Positions 1 through 6,504 are shown, counted from the first letter of the stretch. The stretch: DNA of 8,940 nucleotides from Actinomycetes bacterium (GCA_023442845.1 JAEZXC010000002.1:1-8940), one strand, 5' to 3'. The notes: generated by a model not told the origin, from the sequence alone. Made by a program: numbers and translations.

Positions 1-1
1 T

Positions 2-1486
2 GCCCTCGGCATCGCGAGGGCCGGTCAACTCGAGGGCAAGCTCCGCCCGGTGGGCATCGTCACGACGTCGGGTACTGCCGTTGGCAACCTCCTGCCTGCA
101 GTCATGGAGGCGCACCACGCGGGTCTACCACTCATCCTCCTCACCGCAGACCGTCCGCGCGAGCTCCGGGGCATCGGCGCCAACCAGACCACCGACCAAG
201 AGGGCATCTTTGGCGCGTTTGTGCGGTGGGAGGCCACCTCGGCCGCGCCGGAGGAGGGCGAACGCGAAGGCCGCGCCACGTTGCTTGCCGCCCGGGCCGT
301 GCACTGGGCCATTGGCAAGCCGGACCGTGACGTCACCGCCGCCGCCCCCGGCCCGGTCCACCTCAATGTCGAGTTCCGCGAGCCGCTTGGTCCCGATGGC
401 GGTGCGTGGCCCGCCGTGGACCGCGAACGCGCCACGCTCGTTGACCGCACCCGTCAGCGCCTCATGGGCGCGATCAACCCGCGGGGCGGAAAGCTGCCGG
501 ACGAGCCGCGCACCGTCGTCATCGCCGGAGATGGTGCAGGCGACCGCGCTCGCCTTGTCGCGGAGGCGCACAACTGGCCGCTCCTTGCGGAGCCCACGTC
601 GGGTGCCCGCACCGGCCCGAACGCGTTGCCGTGTTACGCCGCCGCACTGCGAACCGACGCGGGCCAGGCGCTCGCGGCGCAGGTGCGGCAAGTGGTGGTC
701 GTGGGCCGGCCGACGCTGTCCCGGCCAATCCAGCAACTTATCGATCGCGCACCGGCGCTGTACGTCGCGGGCCACGGCGCTCGGTGGCGGGAGGCTCCCC
801 GACATGCCGAGCGGGTGGTTCACGCGGTTCCCGACGAGTGGCTCCAGCTTGGCAAGCGGGACAGCGAGTGGGTGCGCGCGTGGGGTCAGGCCTGTGAGGC
901 AGTGCCGGGTGTGGGACGCGAGTGGGGTCCTCGGACGGTGGCGCGGGTGGTGGTCGAGGAACTCGGGTCGGACGACGTCGCACTCATTGGCTCGTCGGGC
1001 CCGATTCGCATGGTCGACGACATCGCGCCCGTGTGGGAGCCAGGGACTGCGCCCGCTCTTGTGGCCAATCGTGGGCTGTCCGGTATCGATGGCACCACAT
1101 CCACGGCGATCGGTATCGCGCTCGCTTTGGGCAAGCCGATCACCGCTCTCATGGGCGACGTCACTTTCTTGCACGACGCCGGAGGCCTCTTGGTTGGCAC
1201 CGACGAGGTGCGGCCGAACGTGCGGATTGTCGTGGTGAACGACGGTGGCGGCACGATCTTCGCGTCACTTGAGCACTCGTCGGCGAACCCCGAGAACTTG
1301 CGTCGGGTGTTCACGACGCCGCACGACGCCGACCTCAATGCAATCGCGAAGGCGTATGGAGCGTCGTACACGTTGGTCGAGAGCAAGAGCGACCTCAAGA
1401 AGGCGCTGACGCGGCCTCTGACCGGAATCGACGTGGTCGAGGCGCGGGTCATCGCGCCGCGAGACCTCGGCTTCGTGGGGGTCTAG
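2..1486 (+). CDS. menD: MenD, SEPHCHC synthase (5'-truncated by window edge)
   Basis: Thiamine-diphosphate (ThDP) enzyme that joins isochorismate to the succinic semialdehyde unit from 2-oxoglutarate, giving 2-succinyl-5-enolpyruvyl-6-hydroxy-3-cyclohexene-1-carboxylate in menaquinone synthesis; cytosolic. The frame is open from base 2, and the residues read there (ALGIARA) already match MenD. The GTG at 50 is therefore internal, and the true start lies off the left edge. About 494 residues are visible; the missing 50-60 should carry the catalytic ThDP glutamate (Glu55 in E. coli). Visible landmarks are TSGTAV, TADRP (Arg codon 152-154) and GANQ, matching E. coli Arg107 and Gln118. SSGPIR (992-1009) and NRGLSGIDG (1067-1093) match the Ser391/Arg395 and Arg413 substrate contacts. 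The ThDP/Mg motif runs from GDVTF (from 1154) to NDGGG (1238-1252). The gene ends tail-to-tail with the isochorismate synthase gene. Family assignment is firm; residue equivalences to E. coli are from memory of the family. Confidence 0.96.
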   Translation, partial: ALGIARAGQLEGKLRPVGIVTTSGTAVGNLLPAVMEAHHAGLPLILLTADRPRELRGIGANQTTDQEGIFGAFVRWEATSAAPEEGEREGRATLLAARAVHWAIGKPDRDVTAAAPGPVHLNVEFREPLGPDGGAWPAVDRERATLVDRTRQRLMGAINPRGGKLPDEPRTVVIAGDGAGDRARLVAEAHNWPLLAEPTSGARTGPNALPCYAAALRTDAGQALAAQVRQVVVVGRPTLSRPIQQLIDRAPALYVAGHGARWREAPRHAERVVHAVPDEWLQLGKRDSEWVRAWGQACEAVPGVGREWGPRTVARVVVEELGSDDVALIGSSGPIRMVDDIAPVWEPGTAPALVANRGLSGIDGTTSTAIGIALALGKPITALMGDVTFLHDAGGLLVGTDEVRPNVRIVVVNDGGGTIFASLEHSSANPENLRRVFTTPHDADLNAIAKAYGASYTLVESKSDLKKALTRPLTGIDVVEARVIAPRDLGFVGV

Positions 1487-2748
1487 CTGTCGGCGAGGCC
1501 GAGCGCCGCACGCATGGGCTCGAGTTTTGCCTCGGACTCGGCCCACTCGGAGGCGGGGTTGGAGGCCGCGACGATGCCGCAGCCAGCGAAGAGGCGGATG
1601 CGGCTCGGATCGTCAGCGGAGATCTCCGCTGAGCGCAGCGCGATGCACCACTCGCCGTCTCCTGCCGCACCGATCCACCCGACCGGGCCGGCGTAGCGGG
1701 CGCGGTCGAGGTCCTCTAGTTCATCAATCACCCGCGCGGCCGCCAAGGTTGGTGTGCCGCAGACCGCCGCGGACGGGTGGAGTTCACTCACCAAATCGAG
1801 CACGCCGACGGGGCTCGACAGCGCACCCGTGATGTCGGTCGCAAGGTGCATGACGTTGGGCAGGTGCAGCACCGACGGCTCATCGGGCACGTTGACCGAC
1901 GCGCAGTGAGCGGCAAGCACTTGGCTCACCGAGTGGACGGCATAGGAATGTTCTTCGCGGTCCTTTGACGAGCGGGCGAGTTTCGCGGCGCGTGCGAGGT
2001 CCGCCGTCTCGTCTCCCGTCATGCGAATGGTGCCCGCAAGCACGCGCGACGTGACGAGGCCGTGGTCGACGCGGGCGAGGAGTTCGGGCGTTGCCCCCAG
2101 CATCCCGTCCACGTGGAAGGTCCAGCACATGTCGTAGTCGTCGGCGAGGCGGCGCAGCACGGGCCGCACGTCAAGCGGAGCGTCGGCGCGAGCCTCGACG
2201 GCGCGCGCCAAGACCACCTTGTCCACCTCGCCCGATTCAATGCGCTTGACGGCTGCCGACACAGACGCGCTCCACCCCGCCTCGTCACCCGGCTCGAGGG
2301 TGACAGAAGGCAACGGGGGAACGGGGGATGCGTCGGCGATGGCGTCGGCGAGGCTCGTCTCCGGCTCCGCATCGTCACCAATGACAGTAAAGAAGGAGCG
2401 GCCGTCCACCCGGCCCACCACGTAGCGCGGAACGATCATCGTTCCCCCGGCCGCAGCGTCGTCCGCAAAAGAGAACGATCCGAAAGCGATGAGACCGGTG
2501 CCGCGGAGCCGTACATCGTCGCGCACGGTGGCGTATCGGGCGATGCGCCGCCACCACAGCAGCGCCTCGTCAAAACGGCTCGCGCCCGCGGAGTGAAGCC
2601 GGGCTACCTCCCCCCACGCGACCATGCCTTCGCCGCGTCGGACCCATGAAATGCCCTGGTGCGGGAGGGTTGCGAGCAGATCGCCGGGGTCGTCGATCTC
2701 GACCGTCCTCACGGCCAATGGACCGGGCGCGGCCGCATCGATACTCAC
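1483..2748 (-). CDS. menF: Isochorismate synthase (MenF/EntC family)
   Basis: Mg-dependent chorismate-utilising enzyme that converts chorismate to isochorismate, the substrate of MenD; cytosolic. The 421 residues are normal for the family. The N-terminal 150 residues are variable, and the chorismate-binding domain spans about 157-415. Landmarks are KVVLAR (Lys177, expected general base), GATPE (Glu222, expected general acid) and VLAGT (236-240). Further on are REEH (264-267), LHPSAAVCGTP (323-333), AGPVGW (353-358), ALRSAEI (370-376) and the Mg-binding tail EWAESEAK (401-408). The start is GTG at 2748-2746. No good Shine-Dalgarno precedes it (the nearest GGAG is about 17 bases away), but a TANNNT box lies 6 bases upstream, so leaderless translation is possible. 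The menD neighbour favours a menaquinone role over siderophore or salicylate synthesis, although MenF and EntC cannot be separated by sequence alone. The stop overlaps the menD stop in CTAG. Confidence 0.93.
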   Translation of the reverse strand: MSIDAAAPGPLAVRTVEIDDPGDLLATLPHQGISWVRRGEGMVAWGEVARLHSAGASRFDEALLWWRRIARYATVRDDVRLRGTGLIAFGSFSFADDAAAGGTMIVPRYVVGRVDGRSFFTVIGDDAEPETSLADAIADASPVPPLPSVTLEPGDEAGWSASVSAAVKRIESGEVDKVVLARAVEARADAPLDVRPVLRRLADDYDMCWTFHVDGMLGATPELLARVDHGLVTSRVLAGTIRMTGDETADLARAAKLARSSKDREEHSYAVHSVSQVLAAHCASVNVPDEPSVLHLPNVMHLATDITGALSSPVGVLDLVSELHPSAAVCGTPTLAAARVIDELEDLDRARYAGPVGWIGAAGDGEWCIALRSAEISADDPSRIRLFAGCGIVAASNPASEWAESEAKLEPMRAALGLADS

Positions 2749-2754
2749 CTGCCA

Positions 2755-2760
2755 AGCGTA
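2755..2760 (-). promoter_or_regulatory. Candidate -10 box for a leaderless menF transcript
   Basis: On the minus strand this reads TACGCT, fitting the actinobacterial TANNNT -10 consensus. Six bases (TGGCAG) separate it from the GTG start of the isochorismate synthase gene. That spacing puts the expected transcription start at or next to the GTG, as in leaderless mRNAs. No convincing -35 box is visible 16-18 bases further upstream. Hexamers matching TANNNT are common, so this is a positional argument only. Confidence 0.35.
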
Positions 2761-2805
2761 CGACGCTCCATCACCCGTGCTGGTCCGTTGGGGCGTGCGT
2801 GGGGC

Positions 2806-2833
2806 TTGCGTGATGAGGCACTCCCGCTAGAGT
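2806..2833 (+). promoter_or_regulatory. Candidate promoter for the two-TM protein gene
   Basis: TTGCGT (2806-2811) and TAGAGT (2828-2833) are separated by 16 bases, resembling a vegetative sigma promoter. Transcription would start near 2840, leaving a leader of about 30 bases that contains the AAGGAG ribosome site. It lies in the 120-base divergent region shared with the isochorismate synthase gene and points away from it. Judged by pattern only. Confidence 0.4.
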
Positions 2834-2857
2834 TCTGGAACCTTCTGTCCCCACCCC

Positions 2858-2863
2858 AAGGAG
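2858..2863 (+). promoter_or_regulatory. Ribosome binding site fixing the start of the two-TM protein
   Basis: AAGGAG lies 5 bases before the GTG at 2869. This decides the start. The same frame is open upstream as far as 2659, but those 70 extra codons run antisense through the beginning of the isochorismate synthase gene and have no comparable site. Confidence 0.75.
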
Positions 2864-2868
2864 TCAAC

Positions 2869-3498
2869 GTGAGCTGGTACCAGGCGCGCTGGATCAATAA
2901 TGCTGTTCTTGACACCCTCTTCAAGCGGCTCTTCACGCTTGCGCTTGCGCTTGTCGTGACGGTGCTCGGCATCTACCTCATGTCGGCCTTCATGGGTGAC
3001 GGGGGTGCGACGGACACGTCGTATGGAGTCCGCAAGCGTGCACTCCGTTTCGGCATCATTTTCGTCGTATGGATCACCGTTGAGGTGGTGCGCCTCATCG
3101 TTCAGACCCTCCGTGCCGCCGTGAGCGGGAAGTTCCTTGATGAGTACGCACAACGGCGAGTAGATCGGGACCAGCGGCGTGCGCAGCAACGGCACGATCG
3201 CTCCCCGTCAACCAAACTCACCGCTCCGGGCTCGACGTACATCTATAAGGGTGAGGACCCGATCGCGAAGAACGTACCTCTCAATACGCGTGCGACGAAC
3301 GCGGGGCTCTTCATGAGTCAGGCGGGTCGCTTGCCCGAGCCGACGGCGGCGGCAGGCACGGATGAGTACTTCCACGCCCAGACGCTGGCTGAGCTCGTGC
3401 GGGAGGTGCGCAATCCGGCGGCGTCCAAAGACGTTCACCGCAGTGCGAAGTTTCTTGACTCGTGCGACAAGAGCAAGACCTGGCGCGACCGCTACTAA
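2869..3498 (+). CDS. Unrecognised 209-residue protein with two membrane segments
   Basis: I do not recognise this family. The GTG start is chosen for the AAGGAG site 5 bases upstream. The product begins MSWYQARW. Residues about 21-42 and 60-80 are hydrophobic enough to span the membrane and are joined by a short Gly/Asp-containing loop (43-59). After the second segment come a strongly basic, Arg/Gln-rich stretch (about 93-111) and a polar C-terminal domain of about 95 residues ending in TWRDRY. Positive charges before the first segment and after the second suggest a hairpin with both ends in the cytoplasm. There is no signal-peptide cleavage site, cysteine cluster or recognisable catalytic motif. 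It lies between menaquinone genes and the reductase-nuo operon but appears to have its own promoter and a hairpin after it. Clean coding pattern, RBS and spacing make it a likely real gene. A link to quinone metabolism rests on location alone. Confidence 0.82.
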   Translation: MSWYQARWINNAVLDTLFKRLFTLALALVVTVLGIYLMSAFMGDGGATDTSYGVRKRALRFGIIFVVWITVEVVRLIVQTLRAAVSGKFLDEYAQRRVDRDQRRAQQRHDRSPSTKLTAPGSTYIYKGEDPIAKNVPLNTRATNAGLFMSQAGRLPEPTAAAGTDEYFHAQTLAELVREVRNPAASKDVHRSAKFLDSCDKSKTWRDRY

Positions 3499-3502
3499 GG
3501 CA

Positions 3503-3523
3503 TCGCCCCATGCGAGTGGGCGA
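3503..3523 (+). terminator. Hairpin after the two-TM protein gene, possible terminator
   Basis: TCGCCC (3503-3508) and GGGCGA (3518-3523) form a perfect 6-bp stem with a 9-base loop, starting 4 bases after the stop codon. No T-run follows, so it is not a classical intrinsic terminator. GC-rich stems without a U-tract are often proposed as terminators in actinobacteria. It could also only stabilise the mRNA 3' end. Confidence 0.35.
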
Positions 3524-3525
3524 GG

Positions 3526-3546
3526 TAGGACCTGTCATCTAGGACC
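3526..3546 (+). repeat. Short direct repeat TAGGACC x2 upstream of the reductase-nuo operon
   Basis: TAGGACC occurs at 3526-3532 and 3540-3546, 14 bases start to start. If transcription begins at the GTG at 3588, the copies centre near -59 and -45, where activators often bind. This could be a regulator site or chance; I do not match it to a named operator. Confidence 0.35.
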
Positions 3547-3574
3547 CCGGGCCGGATCATCGGGCAAGACGACT

Positions 3575-3580
3575 TAGGCT
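3575..3580 (+). promoter_or_regulatory. Candidate -10 box for a leaderless reductase-nuo transcript
   Basis: TAGGCT fits the TANNNT -10 consensus and ends 7 bases before the GTG start of the reductase gene. The 7 bases between (GGTCTCC) contain no Shine-Dalgarno sequence. Box, spacing and missing ribosome site together are the usual signature of a leaderless transcript starting at the GTG. No clear -35 box is seen. If right, this is the main promoter for the reductase and nuo genes. Confidence 0.5.
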
Positions 3581-3587
3581 GGTCTCC

Positions 3588-4862
3588 GTGAAAACTGAGG
3601 CCGATGTCATCATCGTGGGCGCCGGCCCCGGTGGCGCTGCGGCGGCCCGCTACCTCGCTGTCGAAGGCTTTGACGTCATCGCGCTCGAAAAGTCGCACTA
3701 CCCCCGCGAGAAGGTGTGTGGCGATGGGCTGACGCCGCGCGCTGTACGCGAGATCGACCTCATCGGACTCCCCACCCCGCGCGACGAGGGCTGGATTCGC
3801 AACGTGGGGTTGCGCATGGTGGGCGGCGGTCACCGGCTTGAGTTCCCGTGGCACGATCTCGAGGCCTTCCCTCAGTACGGCTTGAGCCTTCCTCGCGCCC
3901 AGTTCGATGAACGCCTCGCCAACCATGCGCGTGCTGGCGGGGCCGACGTTCGCGAGGGTTGGTACGTCGACAAGGCGCTTCAGGACGACGCCGGCCGCGT
4001 GGTGGGTGTCAGCGCTCGCCAAACCGACGAGAAGGGTCGCAAGGTGGGCGAGAGCGTCGAGTACCGCGCGCCGCTCGTCATTGCCGCCGACGGCGTGAGC
4101 GCCCGCATTGCTTTGGGCCTCGGCATTGAGCGTAAGAAGAACCGCCCGATGGGTGTCGCCGTGCGCACCTACCTCACCACACCTCGCCATGAAGAGGAGT
4201 GGATGGAAGGTCACCTCGAAATCTGGGATGGTGAGCGCGGCAACTCGAAACTGCTGCCCGGCTACGGCTGGATCTTCCCGCTTGGCGATGGCACCGCCAA
4301 CGTCGGCCTCGGGACGCTGAGCGCGAAGGGCACCCCGTCGAAGCTCGATCACAAGGCGCTCCTTGCCGATTGGCTTCAGCACTCCGCACACGACTGGGAG
4401 TTTGGTGAGCAGATCGGCGACGTCAAGGGTGCCGCAATCCCGATGGCCTTCAACCGCCAACCGCTCTACGTGCCCGGCATGATGCTTGTGGGCGACTCGG
4501 GCGGCATGGTCAACCCATTCAACGGTGAGGGAATCGCGTATGCGATGCAGGCCGCCAGGCGCGCCTCCGAGGCGATGGTGGCGTGGCGAGAAGCGGGTGA
4601 CGACGCGGCGAGAGAGAAGGCGCTCGCGTCCTATGCGAGGATGATGAAGGACGACTTGGGCGGGTACTACTCGCTGGGCCGAGTGTTTGCGAACCTCATC
4701 GAACATCCGAGTGTGATGAAGGCGTGCACACGGTACGGTCTGCCCCGTCCGCTCATCATGAAATTTGTCTCTAGACTGCTGGCAGACGTCTACGAGCCGC
4801 GCGGCGGCACGTGGGCCGACAAGCTCCTCGCCGCTCTCGTGAAGATCGCGCCGGCGGCATAG
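3588..4862 (+). CDS. Geranylgeranyl reductase family FAD oxidoreductase (MenJ-like)
   Basis: Flavoprotein of the geranylgeranyl reductase family, which hydrogenates isoprenoid double bonds. In mycobacteria the related MenJ reduces one isoprene unit of the menaquinone tail, and the men and nuo neighbours make that the likeliest role here. The 424 residues are normal for the family. The FAD-binding Rossmann motif GAGPGG lies at 11-16, with the ribose-binding acid Glu34 at the end of the second strand. CGDGLTPRA (44-52) follows the usual family pattern. Second FAD motifs are AADGVSAR (166-173) and GDSGGMVNPFNGEG (302-315). The substrate-pocket motif YGWIFP is at 226-231. It has no predicted membrane span and would act at the membrane surface. 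GTG start at 3588, probably leaderless. The nuoA start is 19 bases after its stop, so it is probably the first gene of the nuo operon. Chlorophyll or archaeal-lipid roles are unlikely in this context; the exact quinone substrate is inferred. Confidence 0.88.
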   Translation: MKTEADVIIVGAGPGGAAAARYLAVEGFDVIALEKSHYPREKVCGDGLTPRAVREIDLIGLPTPRDEGWIRNVGLRMVGGGHRLEFPWHDLEAFPQYGLSLPRAQFDERLANHARAGGADVREGWYVDKALQDDAGRVVGVSARQTDEKGRKVGESVEYRAPLVIAADGVSARIALGLGIERKKNRPMGVAVRTYLTTPRHEEEWMEGHLEIWDGERGNSKLLPGYGWIFPLGDGTANVGLGTLSAKGTPSKLDHKALLADWLQHSAHDWEFGEQIGDVKGAAIPMAFNRQPLYVPGMMLVGDSGGMVNPFNGEGIAYAMQAARRASEAMVAWREAGDDAAREKALASYARMMKDDLGGYYSLGRVFANLIEHPSVMKACTRYGLPRPLIMKFVSRLLADVYEPRGGTWADKLLAALVKIAPAA

Positions 4863-4866
4863 CGAC

Positions 4867-4874
4867 GGGAAGGA
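4867..4874 (+). promoter_or_regulatory. Ribosome binding site of nuoA
   Basis: GGGAAGGA lies 7 bases before the nuoA GTG, inside the 19-base gap after the reductase stop. With no room for a promoter there, it suggests nuoA is translated from the reductase transcript. Confidence 0.7.
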
Positions 4875-4881
4875 CACGACC

Positions 4882-5241
4882 GTGAATCCATACGTGCCGG
4901 TCGTCGTGATGATCGTGATCGCGGCGCTCCTTGCCGGAGCCGGCCTCGCGGCAAGTGCCGTCATTGGCCCTAAGCGGTACAACGCCGCAAAGCTCGACCA
5001 ATACGAGTCGGGCCTTACGCCCACCCCCGGGGCCATCGGCGGCGGGCGCATCCCCATTAAGTACTACCTCGTCGCGATGACCTTCATCATTTTTGACATC
5101 GAGGTGGTGTTCCTTTACCCGTGGGCGGTCGCTTATGGGCAGCTGGCGTTGTTCGGCTTCCTTGCGATCCTGACCTTCCTCGTGCTCATCACAATCCCCT
5201 TTGTGTATGAGTGGCGCCGCGGCGGATTCGACTGGGAGTGA
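4882..5241 (+). CDS. nuoA: NADH-quinone oxidoreductase subunit A (NuoA)
   Basis: Small membrane subunit of proton-pumping complex I, located where the peripheral and membrane arms meet near the quinone site. The 119 residues include three predicted transmembrane helices, about 5-29, 61-84 and 88-110. The NuoA hallmarks are YESG (41-44) and the helix-2 core FIIFDIEVVFLYPW (68-81). Glu42, Asp72 and Glu74 align with E. coli Glu51, Asp79 and Glu81, which are important for activity. Starts at GTG with a good ribosome site; nuoB begins 4 bases after its stop. Confidence 0.97.
   Translation: MNPYVPVVVMIVIAALLAGAGLAASAVIGPKRYNAAKLDQYESGLTPTPGAIGGGRIPIKYYLVAMTFIIFDIEVVFLYPWAVAYGQLALFGFLAILTFLVLITIPFVYEWRRGGFDWE
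5234..5238 (+). promoter_or_regulatory. Ribosome binding site deciding the nuoB start
   Basis: GGGAG in the last nuoA codons lies 7 bases before the ATG at 5246. Earlier in-frame ATGs at 5201 and 5207 lie inside nuoA and would add residues unlike NuoB, so 5246 is preferred. Confidence 0.65.
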
Positions 5242-5245
5242 CGCG

Positions 5246-5797
5246 ATGAGTGACCACACAGACGCACCTCCGTTCATCATCGGAAAGCTCGAAGACTTTG
5301 CCGGATGGGCGCGCGCGGGCTCGATGTGGCCCGCAACCTTTGGCTTGGCGTGCTGCGCCATCGAGATGATGAGCACTGGTACGCCTCGATTTGACCTGGC
5401 TCGCTTTGGCATGGAGGTCTTCCGCGGTTCACCGCGTCAAGCCGACATCATGATCGTCGCTGGTCGCGTGTCTCAGAAGATGGCGCCCATCGTGCGCCGC
5501 GTGTACGACCAGATGGCCGAACCCAAGTGGGTGCTTGCGATGGGCGTGTGCGCATCGTCGGGCGGCATGTTCAACAACTATGCAATCGTGCAGGGCGTCG
5601 ACCACGTGGTGCCGGTCGACATTTACTTGCCTGGCTGCCCGCCCCGTCCTGAGATGCTGATCAACGCGTTGCTCAAGGTGCACGAGCTCGCCAAGGACAA
5701 GCCGATGCTCGGCCACCGCAAGCAGGTGGCAGCGGCGGCTGAGGCGGCCGCACTTGCAGCGACCCCCACCTCTGACATGAAGGGCCTGCTCCGGTGA
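5246..5797 (+). CDS. nuoB: NADH-quinone oxidoreductase subunit B (NuoB)
   Basis: Peripheral-arm subunit carrying the terminal 4Fe-4S cluster N2, which hands electrons to menaquinone. The 183 residues fit the family. The N2 ligands are visible as the tandem Cys36-Cys37 (in GLACCAIEMM), Cys102 (in GVCASSGG) and Cys131 (in YLPGCPPRPE). The core is followed by an Ala-rich tail (about 161-172), a common variable end. The ATG start at 5246 is chosen from the ribosome site and from the alignment of the family's conserved N-terminus. The stop overlaps the nuoC start by 4 bases (GTGA), indicating translational coupling. Confidence 0.97.
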   Translation: MSDHTDAPPFIIGKLEDFAGWARAGSMWPATFGLACCAIEMMSTGTPRFDLARFGMEVFRGSPRQADIMIVAGRVSQKMAPIVRRVYDQMAEPKWVLAMGVCASSGGMFNNYAIVQGVDHVVPVDIYLPGCPPRPEMLINALLKVHELAKDKPMLGHRKQVAAAAEAAALAATPTSDMKGLLR

Positions 5798-6504
5798 GCG
5801 ACGCCATCGAGAATCGTTCCGCTGACGGCGCCGAGATCGGCCCCGTCAGCCCAGGTGGCCGCACCCTTATTAATGTGCGCCAAGGCATGTTCGCCGCACG
5901 CGGCGACACGTCCGGCTACGACGGCCTCACCCGCTTCGTCTACGAGCCGACCCCCGCTCAGCGCCCGTACGGCGGCTGGTTTGACGAGGTCGTCGACGTG
6001 CTCGAAGAACTGCTTGGCGAAAAGGCCGAGGCGGCCATCGAGTCCGTTGTGGTTGACCGTGACGAACTGACACTGCACATCGCGCGCGAGCACCTTGTTG
6101 AGGTGTGTCAGCACCTGCGCGATGACCAAGACCTTCGCTTCGAGTTCTGTCTTGGTGTGAACGGTGTGCACTACCCGGCTCACACCGGCCGCGAACTGCA
6201 CGCCGTCTACCCGATCCAGTCGATCACCCACAACCGCCGCATCCGCGTTGAGGTCTCGGTGAGCGACGCGGACCCGCACATCCCATCGGTCACGTCCGTG
6301 TACCCCGCCAATAACTGGCACGAGCGTGAGACGTGGGACTTCTTTGGCATCATCTTCGACGGCCACCCCGGTCTCGCGCGCATCGAGATGCCCGACGACT
6401 GGGTAGGCCACCCTCAGCGCAAGGACTACCCGCTGGGCGGCATCCCGATTGAGTACAAGGGTGCGGAGATTCCCTCCCCCGACCAGCGTCGGCAGTACAG
6501 GTAG
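5794..6504 (+). CDS. nuoC: NADH-quinone oxidoreductase subunit C (NuoC, 30 kDa)
   Basis: Peripheral-arm structural subunit that packs against NuoD and NuoB; it has no cofactor. The 236 residues include the 30-kDa family signature at about 177-214, from ERETWDFFGIIF through HPGL to GHPQRKDYPLGG. The N-terminus contains GMFAARGDTSGY, resembling actinobacterial NuoC. It is a separate gene from nuoD, unlike the fused NuoCD of E. coli. The GTG start overlaps the nuoB stop, with AAGGG (5780-5784) 9 bases upstream. nuoD starts 9 bases after its stop. Confidence 0.96.
   Translation: MSDAIENRSADGAEIGPVSPGGRTLINVRQGMFAARGDTSGYDGLTRFVYEPTPAQRPYGGWFDEVVDVLEELLGEKAEAAIESVVVDRDELTLHIAREHLVEVCQHLRDDQDLRFEFCLGVNGVHYPAHTGRELHAVYPIQSITHNRRIRVEVSVSDADPHIPSVTSVYPANNWHERETWDFFGIIFDGHPGLARIEMPDDWVGHPQRKDYPLGGIPIEYKGAEIPSPDQRRQYR

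Noticed and set aside
50..52. GTG at 50 as the real menD start
   Set aside because: In-frame codons before it (from base 2) encode MenD-like residues, so the gene is cut by the window edge rather than starting here.
81..1238. 385-codon frame and a 349-codon antisense frame within menD
   Set aside because: Both are Arg/Ser/Pro-rich out-of-frame readings of menD, which is well supported by its own motifs.
2326..2354. Short repeated GCGTCGGCGA units in the isochorismate synthase gene
   Set aside because: They encode an Ala/Asp-rich stretch (LADAIADA) and are explained by similar codons in GC-rich DNA, not by a functional repeat.
2659..2868. 70-codon upstream extension of the two-TM protein
   Set aside because: It would run antisense through the start of the isochorismate synthase gene, lacks a ribosome site, and reads as a Gly/Arg-rich sequence. 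The GTG at 2869 has a proper AAGGAG.
3545..3555. CCCCGGGCCGG cluster in the gap before the reductase gene
   Set aside because: Short GC-rich self-complementary runs like CCCGGG are frequent at this base composition and lack supporting context.
3495..5057. Long minus-strand open frame (520 codons) opposite the reductase and nuoA genes
   Set aside because: Its translation is rich in Arg, His and Ala with no recognisable family, while the opposite strand encodes clear, motif-complete proteins. Such antisense frames are expected in high-GC DNA.
5201..5245. In-frame ATGs at 5201 and 5207 as nuoB starts
   Set aside because: They lie inside nuoA and add non-conserved residues; the ATG at 5246 has GGGAG 7 bases upstream.
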